A DNA stretch of 64,000 nucleotides from positions 1 through 64,000 of the forward strand of contig NZ_BATI01000031.1 in the NCBI RefSeq assembly GCF_000467105.1. Reading direction: 5' to 3'. The stretch is from Aquipseudomonas alcaligenes NBRC 14159 (GTDB lineage Bacteria > Pseudomonadota > Gammaproteobacteria > Pseudomonadales > Pseudomonadaceae). The notes beneath the pieces were generated by a model. That model did no database searches. It was not told where the DNA came from and saw nothing but the letters and a program-made list of their open reading frames with translations. Every line of letters begins with the position of its first letter. Within the stretch, counting starts at the first letter, position 1. A program made the translations under genes and the position numbers. Positions 1-7,234 of the stretch are shown piece by piece.

Positions 1-2
1 CC

Positions 3-1505
3 GCAAATGACGAGCCTGTATCGAAACAGGCGGTTCCAAAACGGCATCGTGACACAATCCATCTCCACTACCTCCCAGCCAAGCGCGATCCTTCCGATCA
101 CGTCGCCTACGGCGCAACAGCCCTTCTGGGGCGGCTCCTACGAGCTGCCAACTGGACTGAAGACCGAGAGACGGTAAAGGATCTCACAGAGCAAATTACT
201 GACTGCCTTGTTGAGAACGAGTCAGTTAAAACACTGAGCGATAGCCTCACCACTGCTTGGCAGCGTCTGCACAAGGGGGACTTCTTTGCATCGCCCCGCC
301 TGACGTTTGAGAACTCTGAGATCGAAGCATTACTTCGGCACCTCACTGTCTCCTTCAGCCCTGGCCATGGAGAAAATCAGGTTGACTTTGCACGCCTGAG
401 TGATGGGCAGAAGTCCATGCTGTACCTCTCGCTGGTCCTGTCAGCACTCACGATAGGGCGTGATGTGAGGTCGGGAGAGAACAAGGCTTTCGATCCCCAT
501 AAATTGAAACCGCCGGCATTCACCATCCTCGCGGTGGAAGAGCCGGAAAACAGCCTTTCGCCACATTACCTCGGCCGCATCGTCAACTCGCTGAAGTCCT
601 CAGTCGACGTGGATGCCCAAGCACTGATAGCCACTCAAGCGCCCTCTATGCTGCGGCGGGTTGAGCCTGAAAACATCCGGTACCTGCGACTGAATGGAGA
701 TCGGCGCACCCAAGTCACAACTATTCAGCTACCTCAGAAGCATACCGACGCTTACAAGTTTGTTAGGGAGGCGGTGCAGGCGTTTCCTGAGATCTATTTC
801 GCTCGACTGGTGGTGCTGGGGGAAGGTGATAGCGAAGAGATCGTACTGCCCAGAATCCTTCAGGCGAAGGGGGCACCTGTCGATGAATTTGCTGTTGCAA
901 TTGCCCCGCTCGGTGGTCGCCATGTGAACCACTTTTGGCGGTTGCTCTCAGCGATCGGAACTCCCTACATCACGCTCCTTGACCTTGATGTCGGCCGCCA
1001 TCAGGGCGGGTGGGGACGCGTGAAGTACGTCAGGGACCAGCTTGCTCAGTATGCTCCTGAAAATAACCTACCCGCTGGCTGGCCTTACCATGAATGGAAC
1101 GATCCCAACACGCCTGTACGAACCCATAACTGGTTCGAGAGTGGAACAGTAAGCCTCTTCAACGAGCTCGAAAAAAGGAGCGTTTTCTTCTCCGACCCCT
1201 TGGATCTGGACTTTGCAATGCTGTGTGCCTTCCCACAGGCATATGAGGCTGAAGCCATCGCAGCAACCCCAAAGAGCCACACCAAGGTCTTAGGAGATAG
1301 CCATTTCAATCCCGACCAATACGACGAAGATGAACAGAGCTTGTTCGAGGCTTACCACAAGCTTTTCAAGTTGAGCAGCAAGCCTGCAGCCCACTTGGGC
1401 GCGCTAGGAAGGCTCACTGATCAGGAGCTTCTTGATGGCCTGCCTGAGTCGCTGGATCGGCTCGCAGATAAAGTTATCGAACGGCTCGATGAGTCACCGG
1501 AATGA
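3..1505 (+). CDS. OLD-family ATPase/TOPRIM endonuclease, GajA-like (5' end outside window)
   Basis: The frame is open from base 3, so the gene begins upstream of the window; about 500 residues are visible. An ABC-type ATPase half carries the signature LSDGQKS (about visible residue 133) and the Walker B segment ILAVEEPENS (about 175-184). A TOPRIM half follows, with GEGDSEE (about 273-279) and LLDLDVG (about 326-332), the Glu and DxD expected for metal-dependent DNA cleavage. OLD nucleases paired with a UvrD-like helicase form the Gabija anti-phage system, where GajA is the nickase. The stop overlaps the helicase start (ATGA), implying translational coupling. Odd point: the usual His of the ATPase switch loop (ATHSP-like) reads ATQAP here. 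The Walker A lies outside the window. GajA identity is inferred from the pairing. Confidence 0.8.
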   Translation, partial: ANDEPVSKQAVPKRHRDTIHLHYLPAKRDPSDHVAYGATALLGRLLRAANWTEDRETVKDLTEQITDCLVENESVKTLSDSLTTAWQRLHKGDFFASPRLTFENSEIEALLRHLTVSFSPGHGENQVDFARLSDGQKSMLYLSLVLSALTIGRDVRSGENKAFDPHKLKPPAFTILAVEEPENSLSPHYLGRIVNSLKSSVDVDAQALIATQAPSMLRRVEPENIRYLRLNGDRRTQVTTIQLPQKHTDAYKFVREAVQAFPEIYFARLVVLGEGDSEEIVLPRILQAKGAPVDEFAVAIAPLGGRHVNHFWRLLSAIGTPYITLLDLDVGRHQGGWGRVKYVRDQLAQYAPENNLPAGWPYHEWNDPNTPVRTHNWFESGTVSLFNELEKRSVFFSDPLDLDFAMLCAFPQAYEAEAIAATPKSHTKVLGDSHFNPDQYDEDEQSLFEAYHKLFKLSSKPAAHLGALGRLTDQELLDGLPESLDRLADKVIERLDESPE

Positions 1506-3169
1506 TCAAGCCTGAACGCTGGGTTCCCTCCCCAGGAATTCGACTGGAGAGAAATGCGTGGGAGGCTATCCGGGAGCGAGAAGAGTCAGTAGTGCTTACT
1601 GCTGGTCCTGGTGCAGGCAAAACAGAAGTACTTGCGCAGCGAGCGGACTTTCTTCTACGTACGAACTCCTGCCGCTACCCGAAACGCATACTTGCCGTCT
1701 CGTTCAAGACCGATGCCAGTCGGAATCTCAAACAGCGGGTTCAGCTTCGCTGTGGCTGGGATTACTCGTCACGCTTCGACAGCGTTACCTTTCATGGCTT
1801 TGCGAAGAGGATCATTGATCGGTTCCACCCAATTTTGGTGGATGAGGCGTTGAGCCAAGACTACGAAATTGGTCCACAGTACATCCGAGGCAAACAGATC
1901 ACCTTCAATCATCTGCTCCCGCTTGCCCTTCGGATCGTGAAAGAGAGCGTGATCGCCCGCAATGCAATACGTCAGTCCTATTCACATGTGTTCCTTGACG
2001 AATTCCAAGACTGCACTGCAGACCAATACGAACTGATAAAACTGCTGTTCCACGGTACACCAGCGATCCTGACCGCTGTAGGAGATACCAAGCAGACCAT
2101 CATGGGTTGGGCAGGCGCACTTGAAGGAATCTTCAAAACTTACGCTGACGACTTTGGTGCCCGCCCTCTGCGCCTGTTCTTGAACTTCCGGTCCCAGCCA
2201 GCCCTTCTGCGGATGCAGAATGACGTCATTCGGGAGATTGAGGCTGATGCGGTGATGCCGGAAGATCTTGCCAAGGGTGATGGGGGGGAGATTTTGGCGG
2301 GGCGTTTCCCAAATGCCGCGGAGGAAGCGCAGGCTGTAGCGAACCTTATTCAGCGCTGGATTTCTCAGGAAGGCATACCACCTAGTCAGATCGCCGTTTT
2401 GATGCCTCGTCAGATTGAAGAGTACGGCGAATTCCTAATGTTTCGACTCACTGAGTTGGGAATCGCTCATCGCAACGATCACAACCTTCAGGATCTCCTG
2501 AAAGAGCCGGCAGTCAGCCTTGTAGTCGACTACCTCACTTGCCTGTACGGCCAGGAGCAAGCAGAAGCATGGTCTCGATTAATGGACCACTTCACCCCGT
2601 TCGAGGACGACGACAGCCGAAGCAGTGCCCAACGGATCTTCGAAGAGACCTATCGTGAGCACCTGAAGAAAGTTAAGCAAGAGCGCAAAACAGCGAATCC
2701 ATATGCCTCATGGTGGGATATGGCCAATGAATTCCTCAAAAAACTAGGCTTCTCGTCCGTCAGTGCACTCTCCGCCGACTACCGCTCCAAGGCTCGTCTG
2801 TTAGAGATTGTTCGCGAAGTTCGTGAGCGCATCAGAGGGCTACTGGCTACAGAGCCAGATTTACTCAGAGCATTGGCACGGCTTTCTGACGATTCGGCAG
2901 TTCGGTTCCTAACCATGCATAAAAGCAAAGGTTTGGAGTTTCATTCGGTAGTTGTGCTTGGCGTCGAGCAACAAACGTTCTGGGGGCAACTCGACCAAGA
3001 GCGATGCGTGTTCTTTGTTGGAATCTCTAGGGCCAAAAACCGGCTTGTGCTTACAACTGCGGATTACAGGCCATGGCCAAAGAACGCAAGAAGATGGGAT
3101 GAGCATCGAGCTCCGCATGCCGAGTTTGTGAGCCATGTTGTGCGCCATCTCACCAAGCAGCACTTCTAA
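1502..3169 (+). CDS. UvrD/PcrA-like superfamily 1 helicase, GajB-like
   Basis: A 555-residue SF1A helicase with all motifs visible: Walker A AGPGAGKTE (34-42), Walker B VFLDEFQDC (163-171), motif III GDTKQTI (194-200), motif IV NFRSQ (228-232), motif V HKSKGLE (473-479) and motif VI FVGISRAKNRL (505-515). It starts inside the stop of the OLD nuclease gene, so the two are one operon. Known GajB proteins are slightly shorter (about 490 residues). In Gabija the helicase is thought to respond to DNA ends and work with the nuclease. It differs from the housekeeping Rep helicase at 46941-48950 in length and context. Codon use is less GC-rich than in the core genes, consistent with acquisition. Confidence 0.82.
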   Translation: MIKPERWVPSPGIRLERNAWEAIREREESVVLTAGPGAGKTEVLAQRADFLLRTNSCRYPKRILAVSFKTDASRNLKQRVQLRCGWDYSSRFDSVTFHGFAKRIIDRFHPILVDEALSQDYEIGPQYIRGKQITFNHLLPLALRIVKESVIARNAIRQSYSHVFLDEFQDCTADQYELIKLLFHGTPAILTAVGDTKQTIMGWAGALEGIFKTYADDFGARPLRLFLNFRSQPALLRMQNDVIREIEADAVMPEDLAKGDGGEILAGRFPNAAEEAQAVANLIQRWISQEGIPPSQIAVLMPRQIEEYGEFLMFRLTELGIAHRNDHNLQDLLKEPAVSLVVDYLTCLYGQEQAEAWSRLMDHFTPFEDDDSRSSAQRIFEETYREHLKKVKQERKTANPYASWWDMANEFLKKLGFSSVSALSADYRSKARLLEIVREVRERIRGLLATEPDLLRALARLSDDSAVRFLTMHKSKGLEFHSVVVLGVEQQTFWGQLDQERCVFFVGISRAKNRLVLTTADYRPWPKNARRWDEHRAPHAEFVSHVVRHLTKQHF

Positions 3170-3402
3170 TTATTAAATTCCCGCTCACGCTGTGGAGGAG
3201 GCTTGGAAATAAAAAACCAAAGCCAGCTCGGATTATGCGGTCAGACCCAAACCAGAATTCCTTATTGGTAGTGGGAGGCCTTAAAATTCGCCGAGAGTAA
3301 GCGTAGATGTAACGACTCTTACCCGCTCTATGCCATTGGGGATATGTTCCTCATCCGTATTTGAATATTTGCCGCGAATTTTAGCTGAGGCCGAGTGGGC
3401 TT

Positions 3403-4122
3403 TCAGTCCGATGGCTCGCATTCTGGGATTTGGACTCTGTATCCACATCCCCGAACGTTTTTGATGCGTACATCACTGCCAGCATCTCGCAAGCTCTTGC
3501 GCAATCGATAAATCGTAGACTTGATAGTCGTATCATCGCTTGATTTGCATTCTTTCTGAGCATCAAGTGCAGCAATAATTAGATCTTGATGGACTACTCG
3601 AGGCGCATGTTTGGCTAGTGTAAAGAGTATTTGATGTTGCCTTTTCGGAAGCCTCGACGTTGATCCGCCAATAGTGAGCGTCCCTTTTTTGTCGCAAAGT
3701 GTCATGCTGCCTATAGACGTAATAGATCCTAGATTCTTCGGTTTTATTATGGCGGCGATGCGCTTTGCAATAACCTCAATTTTGAATGGCTTAAGCAAGT
3801 AATCATCAATCTTCGGGTTGAAGGTTTTATTATTAATGATCAGTGAATTAGCTTGCGCCAAAATAATGCATGGGGTGTCTTTGTTTATAGTTGAGCACCT
3901 GATTATTAAAGGGGCTTCGGATAAAAAGTCTGGCGCGTCACCATTAAAAACCATCGCCGAGAACTTTGATGTATTCATGACGATTGTGGCTTGCTTGCAG
4001 CTTTCTGTCTCTGTTACCTCGTAGCCAAACTTCTCAAGGCAGGTTCGAATATGTGAGCGCAGTGCCGGGTGATCGTGAGCGACAAGGATTTTGATCGAAA
4101 TGAGTTTTGCAATAGCTGTCAT
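3403..4122 (-). CDS. Orphan atypical OmpR/PhoB-type response regulator
   Basis: 239 residues: an N-terminal receiver domain (about 10-125) and a C-terminal winged helix (about 150-235, ending with VRGCGYRVQ typical of OmpR/PhoB regulators). The receiver is degenerate. The acidic pair is His16-Asp17 instead of Asp-Asp, and the residue in the phosphoacceptor position after strand 3 (AMVFN) is Asn60. The conserved Lys (LLKPF, Lys111) is kept. No histidine kinase is next to it. It probably works without phosphorylation, as other atypical response regulators do; this is inference. The gene is clearly AT-rich compared with the core and belongs to the left accessory region. Its target is unknown; the defence genes beside it or the repeats upstream of its start are candidates. 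Confidence 0.8.
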   Translation of the reverse strand: MTAIAKLISIKILVAHDHPALRSHIRTCLEKFGYEVTETESCKQATIVMNTSKFSAMVFNGDAPDFLSEAPLIIRCSTINKDTPCIILAQANSLIINNKTFNPKIDDYLLKPFKIEVIAKRIAAIIKPKNLGSITSIGSMTLCDKKGTLTIGGSTSRLPKRQHQILFTLAKHAPRVVHQDLIIAALDAQKECKSSDDTTIKSTIYRLRKSLRDAGSDVRIKNVRGCGYRVQIPECEPSD

Positions 4123-4479
4123 TTTTGGGCGGCGAAAGGATACATGGAGACGATTTTGACATGCCGGGTAGAAGCACCTGAGGGTGTTTTCGCCCGAAGG
4201 GGCAAGCTTTTTTCTATAAAATGAAACGAATGTTCTGCTTGATCAAAAGAATTCTCAACGGTGAGCTGATCTGGTGGGGGGTGGCGGTGTTTCAAAAAAT
4301 GAAACGGTATTTCTCAATGGTTATTGAAAGACGCGGTCAACTGAGCACGTCCCGGCCCGGAGCCGCGCGGCTCCGGGCCACTCCCCTCCGCGCGTAAACC
4401 GCCCGTTTGACGGGATGTAGTGCGCCGCGCCATCCGCTACAATGCGCCGCCGATTTCATTACCCTCGAGGCTGCGTGCC
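4123..4479. other. Intergenic region with paired direct repeats and a 26-bp palindrome
   Basis: No gene is evident. The AT-rich left half has AAAATGAAACG twice (4218-4228 and 4296-4306), each followed by a TTCTCAAyGG motif (4252-4261 and 4311-4320). These could be regulator sites for the divergently reading response regulator gene. A perfect 26-bp GC-rich palindrome lies at 4354-4379. Base composition switches near here from AT-rich accessory DNA to GC-rich core, so this is the likely boundary of the left island. Confidence 0.5.
4354..4379. repeat. Perfect 26-bp palindrome
   Basis: Two 13-base arms (GGCCCGGAGCCGC and its exact complement) meet without a loop. No T-run follows on either strand, so it is not an ordinary rho-independent terminator. 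It lies at the composition change between accessory and core DNA. Confidence 0.6.
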
Positions 4480-4878
4480 ATGAAATTCCGCTTTCTCCTC
4501 TGGATGCTGGGCCGTCTGATGGCCAAGGCCAGCCGTACCAATGCCGAATTCCAGCAGCAGCTGGAGGGCAAGGAACTGGTGTTCCAGCTGCATACCCTCG
4601 ACGGCAAGGTTGCCCGTCACTACCGGATCAAGGACAAGCGCGTCACCAGTCATGCCGGCGTGGCCCGCGAGCCGGCCTTCGCCATCGGCTTCAAGGACGC
4701 TCTCTACGGTTTCGCCACCATGAACGCCAAGAACAAGCAGCTGGCCTTCATGCAGGGCATCCAGAACAAGGACATCCAGATCCAGGGCAACCCGGCGCTG
4801 GTGATCTGGTTCCAGGGCCTGCTCAAGCACGTGGTGCCGAAGAAGAAAAAGAAGACCGAGGTCAAGAAAGCGGCCTGA
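4480..4878 (+). CDS. SCP2-like sterol-binding-fold protein
   Basis: 132 residues. The start at 4480 is preferred over one 60 bases upstream because a CGAGG purine stretch lies about 10 bases before it and the protein then begins with the usual MKFRFLLWMLG. The body resembles the small SCP2 sterol-carrier fold family found at this place in pseudomonads: a hydrophobic N-terminal helix, then a beta-rich domain that could hold a lipid or hydrophobic ligand. The C-terminus is strongly basic (PKKKKKTEVKK). No catalytic motif is seen. The substrate is unknown and the family call rests on recall of overall pattern. Confidence 0.6.
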   Translation: MKFRFLLWMLGRLMAKASRTNAEFQQQLEGKELVFQLHTLDGKVARHYRIKDKRVTSHAGVAREPAFAIGFKDALYGFATMNAKNKQLAFMQGIQNKDIQIQGNPALVIWFQGLLKHVVPKKKKKTEVKKAA

Positions 4879-4947
4879 GCCGCTTTCCCGCGCTGGTCTG
4901 CCGCCCGCCGCCTGGTTAGGCTGGGTCTTTGCCACGGAACCTTCGTC

Positions 4948-5676
4948 ATGCGCCTGTCTCACCTTCTGTTCGCTGCCCTGCTCGCCCTGGCCGGCCCCGC
5001 GCGTGCGGCCGATAACACGCTGGAGCGTGTGCTGGAGCTGTCCGGTGTCAAACTGCTGTGCGAACAGACTGCGCCGCTGCTGCAGCGCGGCATGCAGGCC
5101 GAGCAGCAGAAGGCGCTGGAGCAGGCCTTCGCGGCTGCGCCGCTGTGTCGCGATCTGGCGGCCAGGGTGGCCAAGCAGGTCAAGCGCGAGCAGCTTGATG
5201 CCGCGCTGAAACTGCTCGACAGCCCGCTGGCGCGGCATTTCACCGCCGCCGAGCGGGCCGTGGGCGAGGATGGTGGTCTGCCCGCCTACCGCCAGCAGCT
5301 GCAGGAGCGCCCGCCGCTGGGCAAGCGCCTGGAGCTGGTGCAGCGCCTGGACGAGGCCGCGCATACCACCGAGCTGGCTACCCTGCTGCGCTACGAGGTG
5401 GGCAAGACCCAGGCCCTGCTGGCGCTGCGCGCCCGTGGTGGCGACCTCGACGAGAAGTCCCTGGCCGAGCAGACGGCGGCCCAGCTGCCGCCGCTGCGCG
5501 AGTCCAGCGCCAAGGGTATCGAGGCCTTCATGCTGTACGCCTACCGGCAGACGCCCAGTGAACAGCTGGCCGAGTACGCCGCGCTGTACGAGCAGGCGCC
5601 GCTGCGGGCCGTGCTGGAGGCCAGTGCGCAGGCACTGCCCGAGGTCTTCGCGGCGCGGCGAGCCAAGCTCAAGTAA
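4948..5676 (+). CDS. Uncharacterised exported protein
   Basis: 242 residues with a clear signal peptide (MRLSHLLFAALLALAGPARA, cleavage after about residue 20). The mature part is almost entirely helical-looking, rich in Leu, Ala, Glu and Gln, with no recognisable catalytic motif and a single Cys pair (CEQ near residue 39 and LCRDL near 67). It is a conserved type of periplasmic hypothetical in Pseudomonas. The gene ends just before a strong bidirectional terminator. Function not recognised. Confidence 0.7.
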   Translation: MRLSHLLFAALLALAGPARAADNTLERVLELSGVKLLCEQTAPLLQRGMQAEQQKALEQAFAAAPLCRDLAARVAKQVKREQLDAALKLLDSPLARHFTAAERAVGEDGGLPAYRQQLQERPPLGKRLELVQRLDEAAHTTELATLLRYEVGKTQALLALRARGGDLDEKSLAEQTAAQLPPLRESSAKGIEAFMLYAYRQTPSEQLAEYAALYEQAPLRAVLEASAQALPEVFAARRAKLK

Positions 5677-5678
5677 GC

Positions 5679-5706
5679 AAAAAGGGACCCTCGGGTCCCT
5701 TTTTTC
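5679..5706. terminator. Bidirectional rho-independent terminator
   Basis: AAAAAGGGACCC, loop TCG, GGGTCCCTTTTTT. The A-run and T-run on the two sides let it serve both converging genes (4948-5676 on + and 5723-7132 on -). Confidence 0.9.
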
Positions 5707-5722
5707 ATGCCTGGCGCGGCAC

Positions 5723-7132
5723 TCAGTGCGGGTGGTTGAACTGCGAGGCCAGCTCGCGCAGCGCGGCTTCGGCCTGCAGCACCTTGTCCAGTGCGTCTTC
5801 GGCCTTGTCGCGGGTCAGCCCGAGGCGCTCGAACAGTTCATCGGGCAGCTCGTGTTGCGGACCGCTGCCGATGCCGCGGCTGCGCAGCAGGTTGACCGCC
5901 AGGCACACCAGGTTCGGGTAGGCGGCGTGGGCGCCGTCGTAGCTCGGGTCATGCTGGAAGCGCAGGGCGGTGGCCAGCTCTTCCGGCATGTCCCAGAAAC
6001 GCATCAGCCAGGCGCCGATCTGCTCGCGGGTGATGCCCAGCAGGTGCTGCTCGATATAGCCGGTGCCCAGGTGCGGGTTGACTTCCAGGTGCCGGCAGAT
6101 CAGCGAGAAGTGCGGCGGGAACACGTGCGCCAGGACCAGGTAGCCGAAGTTGTGCAGCAGGCCGGCGAGGTAGGTCAGGCCGGCTTCCGGGCGCTGCGCG
6201 CGCGGCATGGCGCGGGTCAGGCCCTCGATGATGGCGGCGGTGTAGATTGCCTGCTGCCAGTAGGGGGTGGCCTGCTGCGGCTGGTCCTTGGGCAGGCTGA
6301 GGGTCTTGCCCAGGGCCAGGCCGAGAGCCAGGTTGATCACCAGGTCGAAGCCCAGCACGCGCACGATGGCGTCTTCCACCGAGCGGATCTTGCCCGGCGC
6401 CGCGTAGTAGGGCGAGGCGGCCCAGCTGACCACCTGAGCGGCCAGCGCCGGGTCGGTCTCGACCACGCCGGTGATGTCATCCACGGTGGCGTCCGGGTCG
6501 ACGCGCAGCTTGATGATCTTCTGCGCGGTTTCCGGCAGCGGCGGGATCTCGATGGTTTCTTCCAGGCGCTGCTGGATGCGCCGGGCGGTGAAGGCCTGCA
6601 CGGCCTGGGTGATTTCGGCGCGGTCGTCATCCGGACGGTCCAGGTTCGGGCGGATGCTGGCCAGCGGCTCACCGAAGCGCGCGGCGCTGGCCTTGGCCAG
6701 CAGGATGCTCTTGTAGTGCTCGCTGCCGATCTCCAGCAGCACGCCCGGCTGGCCGGATTCCACCAGCAGGCTGGGCTCCTGCAGCAGGCGCTCGTCGTAC
6801 AGGCAGGGCGAGCTGGTCAGCGGCGGCAGTCCCGGCAGCACGCCGAGGCTGTGTTTGGACAGCATGCGCTCCATGCGCTCGGGCTTGACCGCGGTGAGCT
6901 TGCGCCCGGTCAGCTCGGCCAGGCGATTGAGGTCGAGCAGCTGGTTCTGCGGGAACAGCACCAGCAGGGCGCCGACCGCGTCGTCCAGCAGCGCGGCCTG
7001 CACGCGGCGGCTGGCGGCCAGGGCTGGGTGATCAGGGCGGATGTGGCAGGGTACGCCGAGCTTCTCGAGGAGTTGCAGGATCACCGCCGGCGGACGCGGG
7101 GCGGTATCGGGGACGAGGGCGACTTCGGTCAT
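5723..7132 (-). CDS. YbaK/ProX-like deacylase domain plus HDOD signalling domain protein
   Basis: 469 residues from ATG 7132; an ATG nine bases upstream (7141) is also possible. The first ~160 residues resemble the YbaK/prolyl-tRNA editing fold (VILQLLEKLGVPCHIRPDHP). From about 190 onward comes an HDOD domain (IPPLPETAQKIIKLRVDPDA, then DPALAAQVVSWA and LGFDLVINLALGLALG), a catalytically inactive relative of HD phosphohydrolases used in signalling and regulation. The combination is known in Pseudomonas proteins next to recG. The signal it senses is unknown. It is transcribed in the same direction as recG and downstream of it, with about 100 bases between. Confidence 0.8.
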   Translation of the reverse strand: MTEVALVPDTAPRPPAVILQLLEKLGVPCHIRPDHPALAASRRVQAALLDDAVGALLVLFPQNQLLDLNRLAELTGRKLTAVKPERMERMLSKHSLGVLPGLPPLTSSPCLYDERLLQEPSLLVESGQPGVLLEIGSEHYKSILLAKASAARFGEPLASIRPNLDRPDDDRAEITQAVQAFTARRIQQRLEETIEIPPLPETAQKIIKLRVDPDATVDDITGVVETDPALAAQVVSWAASPYYAAPGKIRSVEDAIVRVLGFDLVINLALGLALGKTLSLPKDQPQQATPYWQQAIYTAAIIEGLTRAMPRAQRPEAGLTYLAGLLHNFGYLVLAHVFPPHFSLICRHLEVNPHLGTGYIEQHLLGITREQIGAWLMRFWDMPEELATALRFQHDPSYDGAHAAYPNLVCLAVNLLRSRGIGSGPQHELPDELFERLGLTRDKAEDALDKVLQAEAALRELASQFNHPH

Positions 7133-7234
7133 GGGCGACATCCGGCAGGGACTACTTATCTGGGAGTATAACCAGCGCCTCGTGGGGTTCGCTCGGCCGC
7201 CGGACGGGCGACCAACGGCAGTGTGTGCGCTACG

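Noticed and set aside
417..1505. Start of the OLD nuclease gene at the ATG at 417
   Set aside because: The frame is open to base 3 and codes for the conserved ATPase signature LSDGQ before this ATG; the gene starts outside the window.
5270..7171. 633-residue open frame on the plus strand opposite the HDOD gene
   Set aside because: It is antisense to a gene with clear HDOD motifs, has no domain pattern, and is low-complexity Arg/Ala/Gln-rich as expected from GC-rich antisense.
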